NCBI GenBank assembly: GCA_963971575.1
Contig: OZ020624.1
Location: 27,788,356 to 27,852,355 of the forward strand
Length of the DNA: 64,000 nt
Reading direction: 5' to 3'
From: Liopterus haemorrhoidalis
Lineage: Eukaryota; Arthropoda; Insecta; Coleoptera; Dytiscidae
This document shows positions 52,730 to 63,669 of this stretch, in pieces. Position 1 is the first letter of the stretch. Each line of letters starts with the position of its first letter. The position numbers and the translations under genes are program-made. The notes beneath the pieces are model-generated. The model worked only from the letters and a program-made list of their open reading frames with translations, had not been told where the DNA came from and made no database searches.

Positions 52730-53690
52730 ATATTAGATGTAAGAACTGAAATTAATTTTGAAAAAATCGTCCGAATTATAGAGTCAATTCTCAATAAGAT
52801 TTTTTTGATTTTAGACTTAAATAATCTAATTGACAAATTTTTTAAAGAAACTGGTAAGTAGTTAAAGTAAGTGGCTGCCAAAAAAATACCATTCCTAGAT
52901 TTAGACAATCTAAGTCTTGGTAGTCTGATGTTGCCAGCAGAGCGAACATTGTAAACATGTCTAGAGGATACGGTTACATATTTGTTCGGATTTTCTTTAA
53001 CGTATACCAGACAAGGATAAACAAATAGACTATAAAAAGACAAAATGCTACATTTCCTAAAGAGCTCTCGGCAGTGGTGCCTGTTAGGAACATTATTCAG
53101 GACTCTTACAGCACGTTTTTGGAGTAAGAAAGTTCTGTTGACAGACGAACTTAAACCCCAATGAATTATGCCCTAAGTTAAACGCAACTGAAAAGCAACA
53201 AAATAGAACATACGCAGCATCAAAAGACACAGACGTTTTCTGATGAACGCATAGATAACCCTTTTAAGAACTTTTGCTAAATAGTTAATGTGATCATGCC
53301 AGCTAAGTTGACTATCGATATAAATCCCAAGAAATTTGGTTGGCCCTCCAAACTGAATATTAATATCAATATTGCGGTTAAGTGAAAAAATCATTTGTTG
53401 GGTTTTATTATTATTAAGGGAAAGTCGGTTTGAAGTGAATCAATCTTTAACTTTCACCATTTCCTGTTCTGTAATTCTGACCACATCGTTAACAGACGTA
53501 TGATTAATCAGGACAGTAGTGTCATCGGCGTAAAGTATAACTTTGACATTTTCAGGAAGCAAATTTGGGAGGTCATTGATATAAACGATGAAAAAAAACG
53601 GACCCAAAATTCCGCCCTGACAAACTCCAAAATTGACCTTCTTATATGAAAAATCTACGTAACGTAAATTTTAGCGACCACGAGTGGTTT
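52730..53690 (-). pseudogene. Jockey/CR1-like LINE reverse-transcriptase remnant
   Basis: The minus strand carries, from about 53650 down: NFGVCQGGILGPFFFIVYIN, then the catalytic VILYADDTTVLIN (near 53545), then SLNNNKTQQMIFSLNR, FLGIYIDSQLSWHDHINYLA (53173-53394), and after frame breaks a C-terminal tail RLPRLRLSKSRNGIFLAATY with FNYLP (52726-53043). The GILGP, YADD and FLGIYID boxes are diagnostic of non-LTR reverse transcriptases. Frame changes and stops make it inactive. The 5' part and endonuclease are missing; 3' end features were not identified. Confidence 0.8.
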
Positions 53691-55152
53691 AGATGGAAAC
53701 ATTTTGATAGCTGTTCTTTTAGAAGTAATCCAACATCACTTGATGATAAACAATCATATTCGTTTCAACCACGTGTATCAAATCTCTCAAAATCAAAATA
53801 AATTCAAGTTAAATTTAACAGAAACGTAACCTTGTTGAAGTATCAAGCGGAGCCTGTTCAAATCGATTTCTTAATTCGCAGTTTTCTTCGCATTCAGGTC
53901 AAAATGGTTATCATTATTACAGCCTTTGACATTCGATATGAAGTTGATTATAAAATGCATATTACCCATGATTATTTCTCATAAAATTGTTTCAAAATAT
54001 TTACAAATAATAAAAACAACATTGTTGCTAAAATTTATTCACAATTTAAATGGAATTCGGACTCATTCTTATTTCAAAACATTTCTAGGAAACTCAGAAG
54101 TTTAAGATACACTTTATATAAATTTTGCATGAGAAAAGGCAGAAATAAGATTGGAAAAGAGAATAAGTTAAAATTTTTATATATTTTCAAATATATGGTT
54201 AGTTCACGAGAATTTAAGGTACGTTCACAGCTCTAAAATTAATAGACTATTGAGAAGTAACATTACCGATGGCGACTCTGTGCTCCAAGTCAATATGGCT
54301 GTCGTGTCTAGTATTCAGCTGTCAAAATACTAATAGCGAACAGGTTAATTTAAGCACAGTACATTTTTATTTTATGAAAATGCGAGTAAAAATATGCGAA
54401 ATTTTTTCATTTTTAAGCGCTACACATGTATCGAGGTGTATAACAGAAGATGGGCATCAAATTACAGTATTTAAAGTTTAATTTTAGTAGATTTATTGAT
54501 ACATCTGTAATTTTATGTGGTACATCTGAGTGTCATCTGAATTTACAATATATGGATTCTATTTGTAAACAAGTGCATCATGTTCATTGCCTCATGAAAT
54601 AAAATTAGTTTTAGTTGGACAGAAGCAGCTAAAAGTTAAATATGGAACTTGCAAATGCAAACATATTAGTGCAGTTTTGTTTTTCTGCGACAAATGTAAT
54701 GAACAAACTGGCATAGTATCAGTTACTTTTTAACTCAAAATATATTCCCAAGCCTTCCTCCTGTTCATAACCAAATCTTTTCTAATCTGGCCTTAATATT
54801 AACTTTCCCCCCATTTTTCTTAAGAAAAAAAAAACTAAGATGCCTGTCTTAGTCCTGTTTTGAATGACAGCCAAAAACACTACAATTTGTCCTACATTTA
54901 TAGTTTTTCATAACTTCTATCGACATTCTAACAAAAATTCAACACTAGAACATATGTAATAAATTCAAACAGTACCAGAGCACCTAGTACAATATTTGAC
55001 CACCAGACTGCGTATCCGAGCGTGTCAGTTCTCAATACGTAATGAGTTGTGCACTGTAGATTGTCACCGACAAGTTTATCATATGGTAACGTAAGCAACC
55101 ATTCACAGTTCTAAATTTAATAAACTATGCGTTGTCACAGTTTTCCAAACTT
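53691..55152. other. Intronic DNA with one diverged MITE end
   Basis: 54215-54255 carries a TTAAGGTACGTTCACAGCTC-type Harbinger MITE end. The open frame 54269-54481 has no recognised motif. The rest is AT-rich and unassigned. Confidence 0.4.
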
Positions 55153-55557
55153 AAGTTGCGTTCAGAGCCCTTTAAATTAGTTCACAGTTCACTGTGCATT
55201 GTGGATAAATTTAGTAGATAGTTTTAGTAGCGTTCAAAGTAGGGTTTACAGCTAAGGAAATTAGTGCTTTACGAATAGTGCGATATCTGTGTGTCTTTAA
55301 ACCAACTAGGGTGGCTTCGTAAAATGTTTATTATCTATTATCGCTTTCTTAACTCTGCTGTCCTAAGTTATTACTAACTAAATTTAACCTAATTACCTAA
55401 ATTGATCGTGTTTACTGTTCGTATTTGTAATTGTAGATTTGTTGTAATTGGCGCGATGACATTTTGTTAGATTATGTAAAGGCATACAAAATAAATGTTC
55501 TCTCCGATGTAGACCGAGAGAGCCAATGTGTTTATATGTCTGTGTCATTAAAACAAC
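55153..55557. mobile_element. Harbinger-type MITE, truncated copy
   Basis: It starts TTAAGTTGCGTTCAGAGCCC (TTA then AGTTGCGTTCAGAGC) and matches 48600-48900 (GGTGGCTTCGTAAAATGTTT, GCCAATGTGTTTATATGTCT). The right third is missing. It ends about 95 bp before the ABCG exon acceptor. Confidence 0.65.
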
Positions 55558-55653
55558 CGGGCAATAATATTTAAAAAAATAAATCTTCGTAATTTTTTGC
55601 CCCATTGAAATAAAAATTGGTACTTGTCTTTGTAATATATATTTTATTTTCAG

Positions 55654-55977
55654 TGGTTCTCAAAATAATCTCTGCAATGGTTCATCCCATTCAATCAACA
55701 TGACTGGAACCATCTTAGCTCGTAAAATTCCAAACCATTCCCCGAACAGTACTAAGAAACCGATGGTTCAATTGACTCATCTACCTAAAAGGTCACCAGT
55801 GGACATCCAATTTATAGATATGTCATATAGTGTGAGTGAAGGACGTAGAGGAAGGAGGGGTTACAAGACTATATTGAAATGTGTCAACGGGAAGTTCCGG
55901 TCCGGAGAATTGACGGGAATTATGGGACCATCGGGAGCAGGGAAGAGTACATTGATGAATATCCTAGCAGGTTACAG
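55654..55977 (+). CDS. ABCG half-transporter, exon with Walker A
   Basis: Acceptor TTTTATTTTCAG (ends 55653), donor GTTAGT at 55978; 108 codons, both edges within codons. The exon encodes the rest of the N-terminal region ([31 protein letters not shown]) and the start of the nucleotide-binding domain. That part has [40 protein letters not shown] and the Walker A loop [18 protein letters not shown]. The F.D.SYSV and ...GYK entry and the LAGYR end are characteristic of ABCG half transporters close to ABCG1/ABCG4. As a half transporter it would dimerise in a membrane and export lipid-like substrates using ATP; the precise substrate is unknown. The signature motif, Walker B and membrane helices must lie in exons beyond 64000, as no further exon is visible. 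Confidence 0.9.
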
Positions 55978-57132
55978 GTTAGTTAATTTCTGCTTGTTAC
56001 ATCTACATATAAATCGATATACTCTATCAATATTGTCGACATAATAATTTAGCTTTAAACTTAAATGCTATAAGATTACATTTAAAAGAAATCGAAACTT
56101 TTTTGATCTCAATTACAGTGGCGGCTCGTGACTTTTTGGGACTCGGAGCTGCAAATTATAATACAAGGATAGGTTTAGGTGTTTAACCACGACGTTTTAT
56201 CATATGAGACTCTGTTGAATTGCCTCTTATAATTATAATTTTTGCTTTTTGCACTTTCCGAAATATTTAAATTTGGTGTGTGTCGCCTCAATTTTTTAAT
56301 ATCAATTTTAATAAAAACGTTCGTCTGTTAAATGGAATTTCCAAAAATGATTTGACAGTATTCATTTTTAAACCTATTGTTTTATAATCTAAAATACGAA
56401 ACGTATTTGTTAAGCTGAGATACTTATATAAATTTAAAGGAAAAAGTTAGAAAATACTAATTATTAATACCTATAATCCTTATATAAATTTAAAAGAAAA
56501 AATTAGAAAATAATAATTATTAATACCTACCTAAACAATAAATTTTTAGAGATAATATAGGTATAGCGATAATTTGAACCAGGTTTTTTTATGTAAAGGC
56601 CAGGTCCACGTACTTAATACGCGATATTATATAGTTTTCATTCAAACGGGTATTATTGTTACAGCCTGTTTAATTAACAATAACAATAAAATGTTTATGC
56701 AGACATTGTATTACTTCCCATTACTTATAGTTTCCCAATAAAACGGTTAAATATTTTTTATCAGACTTTAAAATACAAGATTAAGAAAGGCTCATTTTTT
56801 TGTCGGCGAGTGTATGTTTTTTATTTCATAATGGATTATCTTCTACCAATTTAATCGATAATCAATTATAACATTAATCAAATGCTCAATTAATCGATTA
56901 ATTAATTTTTATTGCCATCTCTATCTGGAGTAAATGATTAATGTGAGTGTATATGTTTTTTTTTTTATTTCATGACCGATTAATCGATTATTTTCTACCA
57001 ATTTAATCGAAAATCAATTATAACAATTCGAATAATCAAATGATCAATTAATTTTTTTTTATTTGCATCTCTATTTTCTTATGCTGCTGTTTCCAGTCTA
57101 CTTTATAAAACGTTGGTTAGAAGCTGTAGGAT
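55978..57132 (+). other. Start of the next ABCG intron
   Basis: The intron begins GTTAGT at 55978 and runs past the window end. A CAGTGGCGGCTCGTGACTTT MITE-type end lies at 56118-56137 without a visible partner. 56820-57075 holds two diverged tandem units with TTCTACCAATTTAATCGA.A and ATCGATTA motifs. Confidence 0.5.
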
Positions 57133-57293
57133 ATTCCAAACCTTTAGGCGGAACTAAATGTAATTTTAATTTACTTAAGTTCTTCACTAGTTAACATAAT
57201 ATATATTGAAGCTGGCTTTTCCTAAACAAAATGATCAAAAGCTTCAGTCAATCGGTAACTAGATTTTAATATCTAGTTCCGCTTAAACCTGTG
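57133..57293. mobile_element. Short MITE with GGAACTA-type ends
   Basis: TTCCAAACCTTTAGGCGGAA at the left and TAGTTCCGCTTAAACC at the right are inverted; relative of 9838-10244 and 48214-48390. Confidence 0.6.
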
Positions 57294-57313
57294 ACGGTTG
57301 GGGAATTTATGTA

Positions 57314-57735
57314 CTGGCGGCGTGAATACGCGACGCGTGATGGTCATCCCCGGAAACCTCACTGTGTTTGGAAACAAGCATCGTTTTGGGGCATTGTTTC
57401 TACCTCAATTCCACAGATTAATTCCCCGAGTCGACGAAATGCGTACGGACGGTGTGAATACGTGAAGCGTGATGGTCGTCTCCGGAAACCTCACTGTTTT
57501 TAGGAAAACAAGCATCGCTTTGGGGCGTTGTTTCAACCTAAAATCCATAGAGAAATCCTCGAGCCGACGGATTACGTACGGGCGGCATCAATACGCGACG
57601 CGTGACGGTCGTCCCCGAAAACCTCACTGTGTTTAGGAAAACAAGCATCGCTTTGGGGCATTGTTTCAAACTAAATTCCACAGAGAAATATTCGAGCCGA
57701 CAGATTGATCACGGCGGTATGTATACGCGAAAGAA
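57314..57735. repeat. GC-rich minisatellite, three units of about 131-136 bp
   Basis: ATACGCGACGCGTGATGGTC-like landmarks at 57325, 57456 and 57592 and a partial fourth at 57723. Each unit holds CCGGAAACCTCACTGT, ACAAGCATCG.TTTGGGGC and CGAG(T/C)CGAC. The GC and CpG content stands out against the AT-rich intron. The plus-strand open frame 57291-57503 is a by-product. Confidence 0.8.
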
Positions 57736-57823
57736 GTGCGAGTCTACCTACCAACAGTAACGAAAACCAACTGCCTCCTCGCTTTAACGGCCTCTGCCCC
57801 CACTGAGCTGTAACTCAGACTTA

Positions 57824-59454
57824 CACTGCAGGCCAAAAGTTTAGGACCAGTACGGTATTTAATCAAAACTAGTACAAAACGTCACTGTACAAAATATTTT
57901 CTATTGATGATATCAATTTTTACATATATAAATGTGTTTTACTTAGAAACAGTCATAAATTTGTATAAAATAACCTTCAAATATACATAAAAACGTTAAA
58001 CAGTCTTTTCGTCAAAAAAACCTCCTTTACATTTTAAAACTTTTTGAACTAGTCTTGGCATACGGGCGATTAATTTTTGTATTTTTTCATGTTGCATGCT
58101 ATTCCACGTGTCTTCTAAAACTGTCCAAAATTGTTCTTTGGACGTTGGACAGGTTTCCCGGTTTCCTTACGATCCATTTCCTCCCATAACAACTCGATGG
58201 GATTCAAGTCCGGCGACTGTGGTGGCCAGATCATATTTTTGAGCACTCCAGCAGCTTCTTTCTCTTCTACAAACCCCTTGCACAATTTTGAGGAATGTTT
58301 CGGGTCGTTGTCTTGCATCAGAGTGAACCCAGGTCCAATCACTCTTAGGCCAGACGGTACCGCATGGTCTTCTAAAATTGATTTGTAGCGCTCCTTGTTG
58401 AGAATACCTTCTATACGCACAAGATTTCCCATGCCAAGACCCGAGAAAGCTCCCCAGACCATAATGGAACCACCTCCATGCTTTACTGTGGGTACCACAC
58501 ACTGAGGCAGCATCTTTTCTCCCTGGCTTCGACGGACGAATGTTCTACGCCTGGAACCAAATATTTCAAACTTCGATTCATCTGTCCACAGTACTTTTTT
58601 AAAATCATCCACTGTCCACTGGCGATGAAGAAGAGCCCACTCTAACCGTTTCTTCTTATTTTGGGGCCTAAGAAGTGGTTTTCGAACAGCGACACGACCG
58701 AACAAATTAGCTTCACGTAAACGGCGCTTCACGGTAGTTAATGATACCTCCTTCGAACCAGTTCTGTTCAATTCTGCTCGAATCTCAGGGGCGGTCAGAC
58801 GTCTATTTCTTTTACTTGTGATAGCAACAAAGTCATCCTGCACTTTTGATGTGATTCTGGGTCGTCCTGAACGTGGTAGGTCTTTATTGCTGCCTGTTTC
58901 CTTAAATCTTGCAATAGCGTTGTGCACAGAAGTCTTAGAAGTTTTCAACTGGGCAGCAATAATACGTTCAGATTTACCTTCATTGTGAAGGGTTATGATG
59001 GCTGAACGAGTTTCAAGACTAAGTTCTCGAGTTTTACCCATTTTGGTAGTCTCAGTGATGTAAAAATCGAAAAAAGTTGTATCGGAAAAAATACAAAACA
59101 AAAACTGACTTAAAAAAATATCTACCGCTTCAAACTTACTTTAAGTCACTAATAAAGACTATATTAACAGTTAACAGTATAAATACAAAAGAAATTTCAA
59201 GTCAGCATTAATTTAACAATCCAAAGATATCGTAATGTAAATATACTAACGTAAGCGAAAACAAACAAACATAATATAAACTCGGATAATTTTGTATAAA
59301 TAAATAAGAACCATCTTAAAATGATCTATGTAGACTAAAGTTATGTTCTGTGTACTAGAAAAAATTAAATACTCATCAAATTTTATCTCCGTTGAGAATT
59401 AAATCAAATAATCAAATATTAAAACAACTGGTCCTAAACTTATGGCCGGCAGTG
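57824..59454 (-). mobile_element. Nearly intact Tc1-type transposon, DD38E group
   Basis: A 1631-bp element with inverted ends CACTGCAGGCCAAAAGTTTA (57824) and, inverted, CACTGCCGGCCATAAGTTTA (59454), followed by GGACCAGT, and TA on both sides (57822-57823, 59455-59456). It encodes one transposase on the minus strand. Length and termini are complete, so it is the best-preserved DNA transposon in the window. Confidence 0.9.
57995..59041 (-). CDS. Tc1-type transposase with one C-terminal frameshift
   Basis: The likely start is the Met of MGKTRELSLETRSAIITLHN (59041), the usual Tc1 start, rather than the upstream in-frame ATG at 59101. The protein binds the terminal repeats and performs cut-and-paste transposition in the nucleus. 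Residues 1-110 form two helix-turn-helix units joined by the GRPR hook (SGRPRITSK). The catalytic Asp residues lie in VLWTDESKFEIFG and FTLMQDNDPKHSSK, the GGGSIMVWGAF box lies between them, and Glu is in [13 protein letters not shown], 38 residues after the second Asp. This DD38E spacing matches the group described as Intruder. About 20 codons later the frame changes (near 58150-58165) and stops at 58115. The expected end, with a GGFFDEKTV-like finish, continues in another frame to about 57995. Only the extreme C-terminus is affected. Confidence 0.85.
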
Positions 59455-59745
59455 TATATAGTGCTTAAATTCTACATGGAGAACTTGTCTTCTCTCTCTC
59501 TCCAGTTCTCATAAACATGTACATAATCCAGATCAAACACATGGTTAATAAATTCTTACGACACAGATCTATAAATGACTATTTGACACATTTGGGTTGT
59601 AACCCTCACAAAAAATGGTTTCTTAGAATTTCAAGTTCAAAGACCTATATACAAAATAAATTAAATATATCAATCGGTGAACAAATTTAAGTGTTAGCCT
59701 TATGATACATTTGTAGTTTTTGTGTAGACCACTTGAATAAAGCCT
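59455..59745. other. No gene recognised
   Basis: AT-rich intronic spacer between two transposons. Confidence 0.4.
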
Positions 59746-60209
59746 GGAACAGAATGCACAGCGCGCTACACCGTCAGCGCGCCGTCATTTGCGACGGCGT
59801 TGCGTTAACGCCGTTGAATATTCACCTGCACACAATGCAATCAATTTTTACGCCGTCAAAGTGTCACGTGACAACCTATATCTGTGTTTATACGTGCGCT
59901 TTCTTGTATTAAAATTATAATGGATGATGAAGACTTGTGTGCGATGTTATTTATATTGTATGCAAGTTATTTATACGTACAAACACTTTACCATTCAGTA
60001 AAAACTGAGGTTAGGTGTTCTGTGTCAGCGTTCAACGGCGTCAAAAGTTGGAAGTTGACGAACATTCAGTATCAACGGCGTTCGAACGCCGCTAGGACGT
60101 TACACATTCTGTGCACTTGCGTACGACAGCTTGGTTTTACCTTTCTTCTGACAGATAGCGCCGTCCAAACGCCATCAACGCACCGTAGAACTCGTTGCAT
60201 TCTGTTTCC
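59746..60209 (+). mobile_element. CpG-rich MITE with GGAACAGAATGCA ends
   Basis: The left end GGAACAGAATGCACAGCGCG and right end (reverse complement) GGAAACAGAATGCAACGAG are imperfect inverted repeats. The interior has many ACGCCGT/ACGGCG motifs, and a short frame MDDEDLCAMLFILYASYLYV starts at 59920, like the first residues of a PIF/Harbinger nuclease. Target duplication is not clear. It is probably a non-autonomous Harbinger-type derivative. Confidence 0.55.
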
Positions 60210-61783
60210 CACTTAAACACAACCCTTTTCTGATACCCGAGCTGGTAGCAGGTTCTAACGGAAACGCCCTTGTAGGTTAATCTGTTTCTCTTAATATTTT
60301 GGAATGCGTAATAAATGATAAAAATTAAAATAAAAATTAAATGGGGTACCAGTGGTTGTACCATCACAAACCAAAGAAGCCGCAGCTTGAATTTTCTACC
60401 ATTTATTGGTCGTCCCAATACTTTGTCTATGTATAGAAGCTTAATAAAATAAAAAATAAAAATAAAATAAAGCTGTATTAAATTTTTTTGACTGTCTACA
60501 ATATAAAGAAAAACATATGTGTAATATAGTTTCATGTAACCTTACAAAAATTTACATTTTAACTCTACTAAAAAATTGAAAATTTTGATTCGAATTTGCT
60601 CGAAAAACTCTGGTTCTATATTTTAAATAATATTTTGCTTAATCGTTAAATAAAGTGTTTCTGTCAAACATTGTTAACCTTAGAATTTTGTTGAACCTAA
60701 TGATTTTTTTCTGACATTTTCCATCTAAAAATATCATGAATGCTATTTTAGTAAATTATTCCACGCTTTTTCGCTCATTTTAAATCGTTTAAACCTTATC
60801 TAAATGTGTTAAATCGTCAAAAACTAATTCATAAAAATGCTACCTTGGCACTGGTTTCTACTTTTGGCTGACAAGGACCAATATGCACTACTTACAACTA
60901 GAATAGAATACTTCTAAACTTCTAAAGAATACTGCATACATTATTTTTTATGGTTAGCTGTTTCTTGGTCATTATTGGAGTTTCCCCATCTTCATGAATC
61001 CATGCACGAGTCTTCTGGTGTGTAAGTGGTCCGAATGAAATGAATTTAAGTTTCTCCACTTAATTCTAGGTTTAAGCTTTCGTAATATCTTCTTGTAAAA
61101 TAAGTTTTTCCGATGAAAATGTGCCCCATCTGCTATACTGTCATGCTCACTTGAAGGAAATCGATTTAACGCATCAGCTATGTCGGTGAACTAAGAGTTT
61201 CACACAAGATGACAAATTGAAATTTACATTAAACTGTTTATAATAATTAACCTCATTCTTTAAAATAAAGAAAATAGACAGAAAACGTCTAATTGTTTAC
61301 CCCAGATAGAGATAGCAATAAAAATTAATTAATCGATTAATTGAGCATTTGATAAATCGAAATGTTATGATTTTTGATCAAATTGGTAGAAGTTGAACGA
61401 TTATGAAATAAAAAAAAAAACAGATTAACCACCGAAAAAAAAAAAAAATGGGGCTGTCTTAGGTCCGGTCTTTCCCCCTTCAGGTATACCTCTAGATAAC
61501 CATCCGACAGATAAGGTTATCTGGAACTTCATCTGCTGCATAAATGTCAATACCAATCAGTGAATTCAAAACGTCAGTCTCATTATTCGTTAGATAACTA
61601 TCCGATAAATACATTCTGTATAATAAGACGTTCTTGTTGATTTTTGGCAAACAATAAGAAAGAAAAGGAAAAGTTAAAAATAATTTAAAAATTTACTGTA
61701 AATGTAGGTGTACTGTAATGCGGGAGTTGCAAAGTCAAGGGTAAGGTACTTAGTATGACCGCTGCATCCATTAAATATTCAGG
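60210..61783. other. Intronic DNA, one inverted repeat relative
   Basis: 61311-61430 is an inverted relative of 56820-57075 (TTAATTAATCGATTAATTGA, ATCAAATTGGTAGAAG). Nothing else recognised; no ABCG exon seen. Confidence 0.4.
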
Positions 61784-62480
61784 TTGAACAAAGATGGGGA
61801 CTGTTTCAAATATAAATCTGAAACATTTCAAAGTCTCAGTAATGAGAAGCTAAAAGCTGGCATTTTTGACGGACCACAAATTAGAAAATTAGTGGATGAT
61901 CCACATTTCACTGTACATATGGATGATATGGAGAAGAATGCATGGCAGTCTTTCGTGGCGCTCATAAAAAAATTTCTTGGGAATAAAAAAGCCGAAAACT
62001 ATGTGGAGGTCGTTGAAAATTTGATTGAAATTATCATCATCTGAGCGTCAACTTGACAAATTTCCTGTCAATCTTGGAGATGTTAGAGATGAACAGGGTG
62101 AACGTTTCCATCAGGATTTAAAAGAGATGGAAAGACGTTCTCAAGGAAGGTGGGATACTCACATGATGGCTGACTACTATTGGAGTAATACATTTTTTTC
62201 GCTTCGTTCTTGTTGTCTAATATATTTCGTAGGACTGCCTTACATGCAGGTACTTGTTATAGACCTATTTACAACGGTGGGGGTTGCAAGGTCAAGAGTA
62301 AGGTACTTAGTATGACCGCTGCATCCATTAAATGTTCAGATTTGTTTCCATCAGGATTTAAAAGAGATGGAGGGACGTTATCAAGGAAGATGGGATACTC
62401 ACATGATGGCTGACTACTGTTGGAGTAATAAAAGAGCCTTATCGGGAATGGTGCACTCCAGAAGATCTTACAAACGACCA
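61784..62480 (+). pseudogene. Pseudogene of the unnamed multicopy protein family (copy 3)
   Basis: This is the best-preserved C-terminal half. One frame (61784-62044) gives NKDGDCFKYK, LSNEKLKAGIFDGPQIRKLV, DDPHFTVHMDDMEKNAWQSF and LIKKFLGNKKAENYVEVVEN. A shifted frame then gives SERQLDKFPVNLGDV, RDEQGERFHQDLKEMERR and SQGRWDTHMMADYYW. A second, partial copy of the last part follows at 62340-62480 (RYQGRWDTHMMADYCWSNKR). The stretch AAGGTACTTAGTATGACCGC occurs before both (61744 and 62297), so a segment of about 550 bp is partly duplicated. No known domain; function unknown. Lies in the ABCG intron in the sense direction. Confidence 0.6.
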
Positions 62481-63669
62481 TTTAATCCTTAAATTATTTT
62501 GAATTTTTATTTTAACACTCCAATGCATTAAAATGTAATTAAAACTGTTCTCATTTTCTTTCTTTCACTATAAATAAAATTGTAAGAATATTTTCTAATT
62601 ATTTAGTCCTTATTGCTCGACAAATTTGTACCAATTACAGTATCGACGTCTAAAATTAAATGATAGAAGCATTATTTGGCCGAAAATTTGTATTGGTTGT
62701 AGAGCAAAAATCTGATGTGATACGCAAAAACTGATGTGATATTTGGGTTCAGCAGCACCAAATTAGTAAGAAACAAGTCTTAGTTGTAAGTCAACAAAAA
62801 TTGTGTGAACCAGTGTAATAAATTAATCAATTAATTATTAATTAATTGAAACCAAAAATATCATATAATTGATCGATTTACTGAAACAAAATAATCATTA
62901 TTTCAGTCATTCGATTAATTATTGTCTTTTCTAACTCCAGTATATTCTAATTAAGTGGAAGGGAAAAGCAGCAAAAAAAGGCTCGTCCGCAATAAGGCAA
63001 GGTTTCCAAATATTCTTTCCAACTAGGGCTCATCAAAAACAAAATCCTCCACCATTTTGTACTATAGAAATTTACAGTTCTATTTAATATTGCAAGTAAA
63101 TAGGCATGGTATAAACGGAACATTGTCTCATAGAGTAAATTTTTAAGGATGACGTAAATTATGAAATTGTATTCTGTCGTAATTGGTTTAATTGGCAGAC
63201 CACAACACATGTCATTGGGCAAAGGTTGGCCTAAATTATTTATAATTTGTTAATGAACTTTTTTCATATTCCGGATGAAATAATTGCGTGACTAAAATGA
63301 CCTATCGAGAAGAAAAGTAAATTTTTTATAAGTCGTAGATCTTTAATTATTTAAGAATTCTGGATTTACAGATAGATAAAACTAGATTATCTACAGACGA
63401 AATCAAAATTTATACTCAAAAGTTTTAACTTTATAAAACAATTTGCTATAAATAATGATTGATTGTCTATTGTAAAGATAAGTTTAACTTTTATCAAAAA
63501 TAATGACGACGTTTGTTACATAATTTTTCTGTATGCTTGAGATGTCGACAATGATGGCAATAACTGCACAAAAGTGTACATAAGCAGTATATGGAATTTT
63601 AACTGCCTTTTGTTTATATTTAATGATGCTTTGCTGTAAGCATTGCAAACGGTTAGTTGAAAATAATAA
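62481..63669. other. No gene recognised
   Basis: AT-rich intronic DNA; open frames of up to about 90 codons have no family motif. Confidence 0.4.

Larger units (their letters stand above)
48042..55653 (+). other. Intron of the ABCG gene
   Basis: A 7.6 kb intron with donor GTAAGT (48042) and acceptor TTTTATTTTCAG (ends 55653). It holds MITEs, tandem repeats, LINE remnants and otherwise unrecognised AT-rich DNA; the parts with recognisable content are listed separately. Confidence 0.75.

Noticed and set aside
58131..58502. Frames overlapping the DD38E transposase on both strands
   Set aside because: Shadows of the transposase frame with its conserved catalytic motifs.
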